Shown one piece after another: positions 18,150-26,293 of a stretch of DNA of 64,000 bases (the stretch's first letter is position 1; the number at the start of each line of letters is the position of its first letter). The translations under genes were made by a program, and so were the position numbers. A model generated the notes under the pieces. That model was not told the DNA's origin. It was given only the letters and a program-made list of their open reading frames with translations, and made no database searches. Source of the DNA: Chloroflexota bacterium (lineage in GTDB: Bacteria > Chloroflexota > Dehalococcoidia > Tepidiformales > Tepidiformaceae); NCBI GenBank assembly GCA_026702615.1, contig JAPPBY010000033.1, positions 1 through 64,000 of the forward strand. The letters are read 5' to 3'.

Positions 18150-18713
18150 CTAGCGTATCCCCAGGAGCCGCGAGAGCCAGCTCCGGCCCGCGGCCTCGCG
18201 ACGGGCCCTCCGGCGCTCTTCGGCCTCCCCGACGGCGTCCTCGACCCAGCCCTCGATGTTGTTGGCAATGCGACGGTAGGCGCGCTGGCTGTCCTTCGCT
18301 CGGGGATCGTGGACCTTCACATGGTCCGAGAGTCGTACACCGTCCACCTCGACATCGAACGGATTCCTGCCCTTGCGGGACTGCTTCCCGTCCCTGTCCA
18401 GCAGGTTGTGGATGTAGATGCCGACCAGCCCCTTGCCCTCGACCCAGGCCTGCTCGATCTCGTACCGGACCCACTCGCGGTCGGCCGTCTCGCTGCCGAC
18501 CAGCACGACGACGCACGAGCCACGGGCGATTCGCGCGTCGATCCACGCGCTGATGGCAGCCTTCCCGCGGCGCTTGACCTCCTCCCAGGCGTTGGCGCTG
18601 ACCGGCTTGCTTCCCTGGATCGCGCCGATGTTGCGCACCTGTGATGTGCGCCAGTTGTCGCGGTCGTAGTGGAAGCTGAAGAAGACCCGTCGCCGGGGAG
18701 TCTTGGCTGGCAT
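18150..18713 (-). CDS. ThsB-like TIR-domain protein, last gene of the Ubl operon
   Basis: The protein has 187 residues. RRRVFFSFHYDRDNWR (7-22), VSANAWEEV (38-46) and SCVVVLVGSETADREWVRYE (66-85) match the TIR-like proteins of the ThsB group; Glu85 in RYEIEQAW is the expected catalytic glutamate. GLVGIYIHNLLDRDG follows, also typical. The C-terminal ~35 residues are a charged helix. The ATG lies 6 bp after the DUF6527 stop, with a good Shine-Dalgarno overlapping that stop (GGAGG), so it belongs to the same transcript as the multiubiquitin and E1 genes. ThsB enzymes convert NAD to a cyclic ADP-ribose-type signal; here the product and receiver are unknown. Confidence 0.85.
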   Translation of the reverse strand: MPAKTPRRRVFFSFHYDRDNWRTSQVRNIGAIQGSKPVSANAWEEVKRRGKAAISAWIDARIARGSCVVVLVGSETADREWVRYEIEQAWVEGKGLVGIYIHNLLDRDGKQSRKGRNPFDVEVDGVRLSDHVKVHDPRAKDSQRAYRRIANNIEGWVEDAVGEAEERRRARREAAGRSWLSRLLGIR

Positions 18714-18719
18714 GCTCCT

Positions 18720-19076
18720 TTACCTCCAGGGGATTCGGAGTCGGCACTGAGCGACCCGCCGCCAGAGAGGCAAGCGCCGCGCAGGCTTGGCCTCCGCGAA
18801 GGAAGGCAACCAGATCACCTTGTTGCGCCGGATGTAGTAGTGCGACTGGCACTCGAAACTCCTGTTGCCTACCGATGGGCAGAGGGAGATCGACTCACCG
18901 TCAAAGGTCATGCTCCAGTCGTTTCGGCTGAGCGGTGTGACGACCTCGCGGCCGCATCCGCAGCAACAGCTGTGCAGGGCCGTCGTGAAGGCGACGGAGA
19001 CGTACAGCACCCCATCGGCAAGGTGTTCCGGGATGTGATGGACGAACTCGTGATCGAGCGCCGTCCTACGGCTCAT
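18720..19076 (-). CDS. DUF6527 protein (Cys-rich, bacterial ubiquitin-like cassettes)
   Basis: The protein has 118 residues. The ATG at 19076 overlaps the stop of the E1 gene (ATGA). Features: DHEFVHHIPEHLADGVLYVS, then the Cys cluster HSCCCGCG (36-42), SLCPSVGN (65-71) and CQSHYYIRRNKVIW (76-89). This spacing is that of DUF6527, a putative metal-binding protein found beside bacterial E1/ThiF and ubiquitin-like genes. The C-terminal 20 residues are basic. It may be a zinc-binding partner or protease of the conjugation system; the biochemical role is not established. Confidence 0.82.
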   Translation of the reverse strand: MSRRTALDHEFVHHIPEHLADGVLYVSVAFTTALHSCCCGCGREVVTPLSRNDWSMTFDGESISLCPSVGNRSFECQSHYYIRRNKVIWLPSFAEAKPARRLPLWRRVAQCRLRIPWR

Positions 19077-20245
19077 GGCTGGCGCTCGTTGACCAGGTGG
19101 TTGCCGTCGATCTGGTAGCAACTGGAGTGCTCCCCGCCCAGATCCAGGTAGAAATCCATGAGCTTCTTCCACTTGACGACGGCGAGGGCGGCGTTCAGAG
19201 CGTTGAGGTCTGCAATCTGGATGTTCTGCGCATAGTCGTCGTCCGCGGGTCGGTCCGCGAGTGGGATCGTCGAGTGAACGTGGTCGTGGTCGCCCGGCGT
19301 CACAGACGTCACTCGCAACTGTCCGAGCAAAGCCCCGTCAACCTCGTTGACACCCATCCCTACATCGACGAACGGCACACCGGCGTCGAGCAGCGTCTCG
19401 ACAGCCAGTAGCCTGGCAGCAGCGTCATCCACGGCGACGAAGGCGAAGTCCATCGAGGACAGGACGTCAGCCGCGCCGCGTTCGAGGTAGTCATGGCTGA
19501 CGATGTTGCGATGCATGTTGGAATAGATGTCGCGGAAGTAGTCGGACTTCCTGGGTCGTGCTCTGAGGTCGTCAACCGACGGCGCGCCGGGAGCCCGGAA
19601 GGCGTTGTGCTGGCCGAAGGTGTCGCCGTCGAACAGGTGGATCGCACCGACCGGCGTCTTCGCTACGAGATCGAGGATGTACGAGCCGGTGCCGCCGAGC
19701 CCAACGATTGCCACCGCGCTGAGCCGGAGCTTCTCCGTGATCGCGCCGATCTCGGCCCTGCTCGAGGCCGTATCAACGTACTCGAACACCGAGCTTGTGT
19801 TCTCCTCGGGGGCTACCAGGAACGTTCGAGCGGTGGCCGCGGGGTCGATCGCCTGCGCGTAGCCGGACAGGATCTCCGCGTACGTCGACATCTTCTCGTA
19901 GTAGTCCGCGTAGCCACCTTCCGGCTTGCTCGAGAACTTGTGCTGAGCGATCAGGCCGTCGCCCAAGTCCCACGAACCGGCAGAGTTGATGATGTTGCTG
20001 AGAGGCGTCCCCTCGCTGTTGCAGGGTGCGCTCCCGGTGAACATCACGACATGATTGCTCGGGCGGGCGGCGACATCCCCTGCGAGGTCAAGTTCCGAGA
20101 CCAGCGAAGCGCGCGCGACGACGCGATCCTCGGTGACGTATGGGACTTGCTTCAGTAGGAGGTAGCCCCCGCGCACCTCGATCTCATAGCCCTCGTCCGC
20201 GAGCCGCTGGAGATCGGGGCTACGACCTATCAGTTGCGGTGGCAT
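19073..20245 (-). CDS. E1-like ThiF adenylyltransferase with N-terminal DUF6791-type domain
   Basis: The protein has 390 residues. The N-terminal ~160 residues include HVVMFTGSAPC and GSWDLGDGLIAQHKFSSKP, matching the domain that precedes ThiF in multiubiquitin operons (DUF6791). The ThiF domain starts at about 170: VAIVGLGGTGSYI (178-190) is the nucleotide-binding loop, and LFDGDTFGQHNAFR (204-217) supplies the acidic and Arg/Asn residues used to adenylate a ubiquitin-like C-terminus. A Cys near the end (HSSCYQ) could carry the thioester. It should activate the Ubl encoded just upstream. The genes overlap at both ends (26 bp with the Ubl gene, 4 bp with DUF6527). No separate E2 gene is present. 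Confidence 0.9.
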   Translation of the reverse strand: MPPQLIGRSPDLQRLADEGYEIEVRGGYLLLKQVPYVTEDRVVARASLVSELDLAGDVAARPSNHVVMFTGSAPCNSEGTPLSNIINSAGSWDLGDGLIAQHKFSSKPEGGYADYYEKMSTYAEILSGYAQAIDPAATARTFLVAPEENTSSVFEYVDTASSRAEIGAITEKLRLSAVAIVGLGGTGSYILDLVAKTPVGAIHLFDGDTFGQHNAFRAPGAPSVDDLRARPRKSDYFRDIYSNMHRNIVSHDYLERGAADVLSSMDFAFVAVDDAAARLLAVETLLDAGVPFVDVGMGVNEVDGALLGQLRVTSVTPGDHDHVHSTIPLADRPADDDYAQNIQIADLNALNAALAVVKWKKLMDFYLDLGGEHSSCYQIDGNHLVNERQP

Positions 20246-20528
20246 TGAAGACGGTGCCGTCCTTGACCTTCACTTCACCGCCGGGGCGGAGGCTGCCATC
20301 GGGCGGGCGGCCGGCGCCGTCGCGGTAGGTGACGGTGAACTCCCAGTTCGGACCCGAGGGCACCGGGCTGAGGGCGAGCTCGAGCACCTCCTTGAAGGAG
20401 ATCTCCTCGGACATGACGATCCGCTCGCGGCCGTTCACGATGATGGCTATTCTGTCCTTGTCGTCGGACCCGTCCTTGTCGTCGAGCTTGTCCTTGTCGT
20501 CAGGCACGGGGCCCTCCTCTTGAACCAT
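20220..20528 (-). CDS. Multiubiquitin-domain (Ubl) protein
   Basis: The protein has 102 residues from the ATG at 20528. A charged Asp/Lys-rich leader (about 9-25) precedes one ubiquitin-like beta-grasp domain: RIAIIVNGRERIV, then EEISFKEVLELAL, and NWEFTVTYRDG to the C-terminal strand. This is the pattern of the multiubiquitin family, here with a single copy. The tail ends TATDRS, not Gly-Gly, so any conjugation chemistry would use a different terminus or need trimming. It is the first gene of the operon and faces the HTH regulator gene across a 107-bp divergent promoter region. Confidence 0.82.
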   Translation of the reverse strand: MVQEEGPVPDDKDKLDDKDGSDDKDRIAIIVNGRERIVMSEEISFKEVLELALSPVPSGPNWEFTVTYRDGAGRPPDGSLRPGGEVKVKDGTVFNATATDRS

Positions 20529-20540
20529 ACTTTGAGATGT

Positions 20541-20614
20541 GTACCGTCTCCGGTACAGGACCACGCTAGCGCACGGCCCTCGCTTGTGTCAAACTGCGGT
20601 GGTGCGGCGTACCG
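20541..20614. promoter_or_regulatory. Palindromic operator and promoter between the Ubl operon and the HTH gene
   Basis: A perfect 16-bp dyad, GTACCGTCTCCGGTAC, spans 20541-20556. The half-site GTACCG recurs at 20609-20614. On the minus strand TTGACA (about 20588-20593) followed after 18 bp by TAGCGT gives a promoter for the Ubl operon, with the dyad just downstream of the expected transcription start. Binding by the neighbouring XRE protein would repress both directions. The sites are seen directly; the binding protein is inferred from position. Confidence 0.55.
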
Positions 20615-20635
20615 TTTTACGCACAGGGAGCGTGC

Positions 20636-21106
20636 GTGGCTGACGGCAGCCTCGATCTCAGCGAATTGGGTCGGCTCTTCGCGGCGGAGCGAAGTCGCCG
20701 CGGGATGAGCCTTCGCGAAGCCTCCGATGACGTCGGGATTCCATTCAACACCCTTGCCCGGGTTGAGAAGGGGCACGTCCCGGACCTGCCGAAGTTCAAG
20801 CGGCTCGTCGAGTGGTGCGGAGCCGACATGGCCCAGTTCTTCGAGCCGCAGGCGAAGGCCACGGTCACGACCGACGTGATAGCGGAGCATCTTCACTCGG
20901 ATCGCAGTCTTTCGCCCGAGGCGGCGGACCGCATCGCGGCGATCGTGAACGAGCTCTACGAAGCCCTGGCACGCCCGGAGAGGGTATCCGCGGTGCACCT
21001 GAGGGCAGCGAAGACGTTCAGGCCCGACGCGGCCCACGCCCTCGGGGAACTAGTCGACGATCTGCACCAGGCGCTCTTGAGAGAGTCGCGAGATGGCCCT
21101 TCGTAG
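20636..21106 (+). CDS. XRE-family HTH regulator, CapH-like
   Basis: The protein has 156 residues, starting at GTG 20636 with AGGGAG upstream. The HTH is SELGRLFAAERSRRGMSLRE followed by DVGIPFNTLARVEKG (about 9-46), a standard XRE fold. The rest is helical. The stop region overlaps the ImmA/IrrE gene by 14 bp. HTH plus metallopeptidase pairs such as CapH/CapP control CBASS defence operons, where the peptidase destroys the repressor after DNA damage. The same logic is likely here for the divergent ubiquitin-like operon; this is an inference from arrangement. Confidence 0.85.
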   Translation: MADGSLDLSELGRLFAAERSRRGMSLREASDDVGIPFNTLARVEKGHVPDLPKFKRLVEWCGADMAQFFEPQAKATVTTDVIAEHLHSDRSLSPEAADRIAAIVNELYEALARPERVSAVHLRAAKTFRPDAAHALGELVDDLHQALLRESRDGPS

Positions 21107-21671
21107 GGGCTTCAAGTCGGAAGCGGAGAGGATTGCAGCGCGCCTGAGAGAAGACCTCGGGGTGGGGGCGGCGCAGTCGGTCACGCCCGACAACCTAGCG
21201 GAACTCCTGGGTGTCGAGATCCGATCAGGGGATGACCTGATTCCGCGTAGTCGATTCGTTGCTCTCGACGAACTGCAACCCGATGCCTTCTCAGCCTGTA
21301 CCTTCCGCCCTTCACCCGATCGCGTGGTGATCGTGTTCAACCCCCTGTCCGCGCCATCGCGCCGAACGAGCGACCTCGCGCACGAATTCGCCCACATCCT
21401 GCTCGACCACGACTTGAGCCGAATCGAGACGCTCGGCGACATCACCTTCCTCTCCTGTGATCCGATTCAGGAGGAAGAGGCAGCGTGGCTCTCCGGGTGT
21501 CTCATCCTTCCTCGGCCGCTTCTCCTAGCAGCGGTCCGCCGAGGGGCGACCGCGAGCGATATCGCGAAGCGCCACGGTGTCAGCGAAACTATGGCGCGGT
21601 ACCGCCTGAACGTCACCGGGGTGGCGAGGCAACACGCGGCACGCAGGAAGGGAAGGGCCTCCGCAGGGTAG
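21093..21671 (+). CDS. ImmA/IrrE-family metallopeptidase, CapP-like
   Basis: The protein has 192 residues. The zinc site HEFAHILLDH carries His97, Glu98 and His101, and a second acidic patch QEEEAAWLSGCLILP (about 127-141) supplies the third ligand region typical of ImmA/IrrE. The C-terminal helix segment DIAKRHGVSETMARYRLN resembles an HTH and is common in this family. It overlaps the XRE gene, so the pair is one unit. Expected role: cleave the XRE repressor when triggered and so release the Ubl-E1-DUF6527-TIR operon. Confidence 0.88.
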   Translation: MALRRGFKSEAERIAARLREDLGVGAAQSVTPDNLAELLGVEIRSGDDLIPRSRFVALDELQPDAFSACTFRPSPDRVVIVFNPLSAPSRRTSDLAHEFAHILLDHDLSRIETLGDITFLSCDPIQEEEAAWLSGCLILPRPLLLAAVRRGATASDIAKRHGVSETMARYRLNVTGVARQHAARRKGRASAG

Positions 21672-21902
21672 GTGGCACACCCTACGCGCGGGCCGGCACG
21701 TGTGGAGTACAGGCGAGCCGGGAATCTACAGGTGCTGCGCACCCACGTCATGCGGCTGCACCGCAGGCTGGGCGGCGTCGCCCAGCCGCGCCCACAACAT
21801 CCTCATGAAGTATTGCGTTGGCTGCCGCATGGCGGAGGGCGAGGCGGCCCCGGCCGCTGTCGAGGCGGTACGATAGGAGGGGTCGCGCCGGGAGGATCAG
21901 CC

Positions 21903-22175
21903 ATGACCACGACTGTAAAGGCCACGTACGCCAACGGCGTGTTCACGCCTCAAGAACCCGTCGACCTCGAGGAGGGCGCGGAGGTCATGGTCTCGATGGA
22001 CGGCACGCCGCCTGAGTCGTCGGGGACGATGGAGGAAGATGGAGCCTCCATCCTGCACCTCATCGAGGAGCTGCACGCGTCCGCGCTCGTCGGCGAGCCG
22101 GATGACCGGCCCGCTGACCTCGCCGAGCACTACAAGCACTACCTGTATGGCCACCCCAAGGACGAAGCTTCGTGA
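21903..22175 (+). CDS. AF2212-like (DUF104) antitoxin
   Basis: The protein has 90 residues with a strong GGAGGATCAGCC before the ATG. The N-terminal strand-rich part TVKATYANGVFTPQEPVDLE is diagnostic of AF2212/DUF104 antitoxins, which bind and block PIN toxins. The C-terminal half is helical and acidic and would wrap the toxin. A TACGAT at 21869-21874 is a likely -10 element. The stop overlaps the toxin start (GTGA), as expected for a toxin-antitoxin operon. Confidence 0.85.
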   Translation: MTTTVKATYANGVFTPQEPVDLEEGAEVMVSMDGTPPESSGTMEEDGASILHLIEELHASALVGEPDDRPADLAEHYKHYLYGHPKDEAS

Positions 22176-22591
22176 GCGAGGTCTTCGCCGACACCGGGTA
22201 CTGGGCCGCGCTGCAGGACAGTCGGGACAGGCTGCACGAGAGGGCACTTGCTCTGACACGCGGGCTTGAATCTCGCCGCATCGTGACGACCCAGATGGTG
22301 CTGGCCGAGGTACTCAACATGTTCGGGAGCCGAGGGGAACGGCAGCGGCGCCTGGCCGGCGAGGTTGTCGAGCGAGCGGAGCGCAGTCTCGATGTCGAGA
22401 TCGTGCCGCAGACGGACGCGCAGTTCCGCGCAGCCTTGGAGCGCTACACCGAGCGGCCGGACCAGACGTGGAGTCTCACGGATTGCGCCAGCTTCATCAT
22501 CATGGAGGAGCGCGGCATCACCGATGCCCTCGCCCACGACCGCGACTTCGAGCAGGCTGGCTTTACCGCCCTGCTCCGGCAAGGCGATTGA
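22172..22591 (+). CDS. PIN-domain toxin (VapC-like RNase)
   Basis: The protein has 139 residues with a GTG start overlapping the antitoxin stop. The PIN active-site residues are in place: Asp7 in FADTGY, Glu46 in VLAEVLN, Asp104 in SLTDCASF and Asp123/Asp125 in AHDRDF. The expected activity is Mg-dependent cleavage of RNA, often tRNA or rRNA, held in check by the upstream protein. It lies between the ImmA/IrrE gene and thyX in the island. Confidence 0.9.
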   Translation: MSEVFADTGYWAALQDSRDRLHERALALTRGLESRRIVTTQMVLAEVLNMFGSRGERQRRLAGEVVERAERSLDVEIVPQTDAQFRAALERYTERPDQTWSLTDCASFIIMEERGITDALAHDRDFEQAGFTALLRQGD

Positions 22592-22936
22592 ATACACTCC
22601 ACGCGGATCGACCCAACCCGAACCGGACGGTTCGGACCGCGCGACATCGGGGGTCGGGCTACATCTTTCCATCCCCGGGCTGCCAGCTTGACACTCGTGC
22701 CGTTCCGTAACGGGCGGCCCGAGGATGCTCACGAACTACTGGACGAAGCCCGGGGAATCGGCAACTCGCTCGTCCCGACGACCCCCCGCATCTCCCCGGC
22801 AGGGGTGGAAGCGTGACCGCGGTGGGGCGGGGCCTCGCAGCGGTGTAACTCGCTCACGGGTAGCGGGCCTGGCCGCAGGCCAGCCCATCGACGAGGTGTA
22901 GGATACGGCGGTGGTTCGAACCCCGAACCGCGATGC
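22592..22936. other. Intergenic stretch with a hairpin and a mini-ORF before thyX
   Basis: A 6-bp GC hairpin (GGCCTG at 22866-22871, CAGGCC at 22876-22881, GCCG loop) lies about 70 bp before thyX. TAGGAT at 22899-22904 lies 6 nt before a GTG at 22911. That GTG opens a 9-codon frame whose TGA (22938-22940) overlaps the GTG start of thyX. The small dyad GGTTCGAACCCCGAACC makes this look like a tRNA T-arm, but no tRNA body is present. Confidence 0.35.
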
Positions 22937-23938
22937 GTGAAGGCGCCGCTACAAGGCGTAGTGGGCGAGGTGGGCGCCACGACCGACTTCATGACGCCAG
23001 AGCAGCGAGCCGAGCTGGAGGCTCTGCGAGCGCAGCGGTACGACACGAGACGTGCCACTGTCCCCGCCCTCGAAGACCTGCTGTACACGCCCGTGCAGAT
23101 CCTCGATCACGGGTTCGTGCGGGTCGTCGACTACATGGGCGACGACGGCGCGATCGTGCAGGCGGCGCGTGTCTCGTATGGCCGAGGCACGCGGCGGTTA
23201 TCGGATGATCGAGGGCTCATCCGCTACCTCATGCGGCACCGCCACACGACCCCCTTCGAGATGTGCGAGATCAAGCTGCACGTCAAGCTCCCGATCTTCG
23301 TCGCGCGACAGTGGATCCGGCACCGCACGGCCAACGTCAACGAGTACTCCGCCCGCTACTCGATCCTCGATCGCGAGTTCTACATCCCGGACGCCGAGGT
23401 CATCCGGGCGCAGTCCGGAGCCAACCGCCAGGGCCGCGGCGAGCAACTCTCCCCGAACGAAGCGGCGCGCGTGCAGGAGCTGCTACGCGAGGATGCCGAG
23501 CGCGCCTACACGCACTACGAGGAGCTGCTGAACGAGTCGCCGGCCGGAGCGTCGGGTGACGAAGAGCGGAGCGGTCTGGCGCGCGAACTCGCCCGGATGA
23601 ACCTCTCGCTGAACTTCTACACGCAGTGGTACTGGAAGATCGACCTGCACAACCTGCTGCACTTCCTGTCGCTGCGCGCGGACGACCACGCCCAGTACGA
23701 GATCCGCGTCTACGCGGACGCGATCCTCGAGCGCGTCGTGCAACCCTGGGTGCCGTTCGCCTACGAGGCGTTTTGCGACTACCGGATGAACAGCGGGAAC
23801 CTCTCCGCCAATGCGTTGTCGGTCGTACGAGCGCTCGTCGCGGGCCGCCACGCCGAGGCCGAAGAGCTGCGCAAGGCGTCGGGTATCCCCGCACGCGAGT
23901 GGAGGGAGTTGATGGAGACTCTCGGGTTGGACATGTGA
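22937..23938 (+). CDS. thyX: Flavin-dependent thymidylate synthase
   Basis: The protein has 333 residues from GTG 22937; an ATG at 22991 is an alternative start. The ThyX motif [15 protein letters not shown] (128-142) is present, with the dUMP-binding and FAD-binding Arg/Ser/Asn residues. It makes dTMP from dUMP with methylene-tetrahydrofolate, NADPH and FAD. It is somewhat longer than the usual ~220-250 residue enzymes but complete. The gene ends 6 bp before the methyltransferase ATG and looks co-transcribed with the conflict cassette downstream. It may be the host enzyme beside an inserted island, or a cargo copy. Confidence 0.93.
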   Translation: MKAPLQGVVGEVGATTDFMTPEQRAELEALRAQRYDTRRATVPALEDLLYTPVQILDHGFVRVVDYMGDDGAIVQAARVSYGRGTRRLSDDRGLIRYLMRHRHTTPFEMCEIKLHVKLPIFVARQWIRHRTANVNEYSARYSILDREFYIPDAEVIRAQSGANRQGRGEQLSPNEAARVQELLREDAERAYTHYEELLNESPAGASGDEERSGLARELARMNLSLNFYTQWYWKIDLHNLLHFLSLRADDHAQYEIRVYADAILERVVQPWVPFAYEAFCDYRMNSGNLSANALSVVRALVAGRHAEAEELRKASGIPAREWRELMETLGLDM

Positions 23939-23944
23939 GAGGCA

Positions 23945-25318
23945 ATGTCCGTTCAAGCCGCTGACGCGCAGACGGTTCTTCTCGATCTCCAAGAAGCGGG
24001 GAGCCGGATCAGCCGAGACGACGAGGAGATCGTCGTCAGCTTTCGTGATCCCTGTGGGTCGATTGGCCGTCGTGACTTCTCAACGCACTGGATCCATTGG
24101 TACCCAGCAAAGATGTTCCACAGAATACCGTCGGTCTTCTTGGACAACGTCGACTTGGCAGAACATGCCATGGTCTTGGACCCCTTCTGCGGATCGGGCA
24201 CGGTTCTCCTGGAGGCGAGTCTTCGAGGACACACGGCCATCGGGATAGATATCAGCCCACTCGCGCAGCTCATTAGTCGTACGAAGGTCACGCCCATCGA
24301 CCCTCGTTTGCTCGAAGATGAGCTTGCCGAGCTCCTGCCGAAGGCCAAGCGGTCCCGCTTGAAGCCAAGACCGCATCCCATCCTGGACTCGTGGCTGCCC
24401 GCACCGTCCCGTGCTGGCCTTCATCGCATCAAGGCAGCGATCTCGGGACTCGCTGATGCCCGTTCGAGGGAGTTCTTCCTTGTGGCACTGACTAGCATTG
24501 TGCGTCGCGTGTCCGCAGCCGATCCCACGATTCCACCGCTTGTGCGGCTCAGCGAGCATCGGGCGACTTCGGCTGGGGCTAGGTATCGAGCTGCCCTCGA
24601 ACGCTCCCAATCAGTCACCACTTCATCTGTTTATGCAGCGTTCGAGGACGCGGCGACCGCAAATATCCGGAGGATGTCAGAGTTGTTCGCCGTAAGGCGT
24701 CGCCTCGGAAGGTCCTGGGTGGCCGGCTCGGGCGCTCACGCAGCCCAGACGAACCTGCAGTCGGACTCGGTCGATGCGATCATCACCTCGCCACCCTACT
24801 GTGGAGCGCAAAAGTATGTGCGGAGCATGAAGCTCGAACTCATCCTCTCCGGCTTTCCGTCGTCGGAACTGCGCGCTCTCGACCGTCTCACGCTTGGGAC
24901 CGAAGCAGTTCCCACCGGCAATCCTCAAATCGATCCCCTGATCACAGGTGACGACTACGTCGATGATCTGGTTCACAAGATATACGCCGTGAACCCCGTC
25001 CGCGCCCGGATGGCATCCGACTACTCCAAGTACCTCGCCTTGTTTGCCGAGGAGAGCAAGCGGCTGTTGCGGCCAGGTGGTCACCTTCTTGTTACTCTGG
25101 GGCGAAGCACGCTCGCTGGAGTCCCGTTCCCGGCAGATCGGATTCTCCACCGTGCCGGTCGAGCAGCCGGCCTCCAGTCCGTCGCGACCTTGGTTGATCG
25201 CATCCCTAGCCGAGGGCTCCTAACCGAGCGTCATGCAACAGCCGGGCGCATCGACCATGAGTTCATTGCCTGGCTTCGTCGGCCCGGGGAAGCACCTTCT
25301 GATGGAGCGTCGATATGA
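23945..25318 (+). CDS. DNA methyltransferase (N6-adenine/N4-cytosine type)
   Basis: The protein has 457 residues. Motif I DPFCGSGTVLLEA begins at Asp79, and motif IV TSPPY spans 281-285, in the order motif I then IV. TSPPY points to N4-cytosine or N6-adenine amino-methylation. HWIHWYPAKMFHRIP (48-62) precedes motif I as in many of these enzymes. No restriction endonuclease lies beside it. It is the first gene of a tight operon whose stop overlaps the next start by ATGA. It may mark self DNA for the ATPase and PRTase modules downstream; that link is an inference. Confidence 0.9.
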   Translation: MSVQAADAQTVLLDLQEAGSRISRDDEEIVVSFRDPCGSIGRRDFSTHWIHWYPAKMFHRIPSVFLDNVDLAEHAMVLDPFCGSGTVLLEASLRGHTAIGIDISPLAQLISRTKVTPIDPRLLEDELAELLPKAKRSRLKPRPHPILDSWLPAPSRAGLHRIKAAISGLADARSREFFLVALTSIVRRVSAADPTIPPLVRLSEHRATSAGARYRAALERSQSVTTSSVYAAFEDAATANIRRMSELFAVRRRLGRSWVAGSGAHAAQTNLQSDSVDAIITSPPYCGAQKYVRSMKLELILSGFPSSELRALDRLTLGTEAVPTGNPQIDPLITGDDYVDDLVHKIYAVNPVRARMASDYSKYLALFAEESKRLLRPGGHLLVTLGRSTLAGVPFPADRILHRAGRAAGLQSVATLVDRIPSRGLLTERHATAGRIDHEFIAWLRRPGEAPSDGASI

Positions 25319-26274
25319 TGGCGTTAACGAGCAGAGAGACGTTGTACGCGAAGGTCAAGAATCTGAATGAACTCTTGTGGGGGGACCACGTGACCCTTCC
25401 GACATTAGAGTCGTGGTTGGACAACTTTTCGGGCGGCCATCTGTCGCAAGAAATTGAGCACCGACACGCTCTTTACCTCCTGTCGAAGTTCCTGTACTTC
25501 GGACAGACCGAGGTTCGCGAACTCTTGCGCGCGATGTTCCGCGACCTCATTCGAGGTCCCCTTTCTGTCCATGCCCGAGCAGCCCTGAAGGATCGCGATG
25601 ACTTCGGCGCAGTACACGCAGGGTTTCTCAGGGAACTCGACCGAACGCGCTTCCTTGGTCTTGGTACGCCAGCCGAGAGCGGGCCGCACATCCTCTACGA
25701 CTTCCGACTCGCAAACGACCTTCCCACAAGGGCGTTTTCCAGCCCGGCCGACCTGGTTACAGGTCCTCTCAACGATCAAGGGACCAAGTGGAGGTCTCCA
25801 GCGGTGCGGCGCCTCGTCTTCGTCGACGACTTCTGTGGAACAGGGAATCAGGCTACGGCTTTGGGTCGAGAAGCCGTACGCCCGATGCGGGAGGCTGCAA
25901 CCCGCAGCGGCGTCTCGCTCGAGGTGTGGTACCTGACGCTGTTCGCCACCACGACGGGGCTTTCCAACTTGGCGGGCGCGAAGGTCTTCGACCACGTGGC
26001 TACAGTCTCAGAGCTTGACGAGACATACCGGGTCTTCGAGGCCGACTCGCAACTCTATGGCGAACCCGGCAGCGACCTCCAAAAGGACGATGGAGAGGCA
26101 ATAGCTCGTCACTACGGGAAGCGGCTGCAGCCGACTGGCCCTCTCGGCTACGGCGACAGCCAGCTCTTGCTAGGCTTTCACCATAACGTCCCCGACAACA
26201 CGTTGCCGATATTCTGGGCGGAGCAGTCTCAACCGCCGTGGCGAGCATTGTTCCCGCGGATATCCAAACAGTGA
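25315..26274 (+). CDS. PRTase-CE (phosphoribosyltransferase-like conflict protein)
   Basis: The protein has 319 residues. RRLVFVDDFCGTGNQAT (165-181) is the PRPP-binding loop of type I phosphoribosyltransferases (hydrophobic strand, Asp-Asp, Thr-Gly). The flanking regions match the PRTase-CE family associated with bacterial conflict ATPases. The N-terminal ~120 residues are helical. It may use PRPP or another nucleotide to modify a target. The start is the ATG of the ATGA overlap with the methyltransferase; ATG 25318 is an alternative. The next gene begins about 20 bp after its stop. Confidence 0.75.
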   Translation: MMALTSRETLYAKVKNLNELLWGDHVTLPTLESWLDNFSGGHLSQEIEHRHALYLLSKFLYFGQTEVRELLRAMFRDLIRGPLSVHARAALKDRDDFGAVHAGFLRELDRTRFLGLGTPAESGPHILYDFRLANDLPTRAFSSPADLVTGPLNDQGTKWRSPAVRRLVFVDDFCGTGNQATALGREAVRPMREAATRSGVSLEVWYLTLFATTTGLSNLAGAKVFDHVATVSELDETYRVFEADSQLYGEPGSDLQKDDGEAIARHYGKRLQPTGPLGYGDSQLLLGFHHNVPDNTLPIFWAEQSQPPWRALFPRISKQ

Positions 26275-26293
26275 GCCGAGACATCGACTGGCG

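Noticed and set aside
22905-22930. GGTTCGAACCCC resembling a tRNA T-arm
   Set aside because: No acceptor, D-arm or anticodon arm can be drawn around it; it is only a short dyad.
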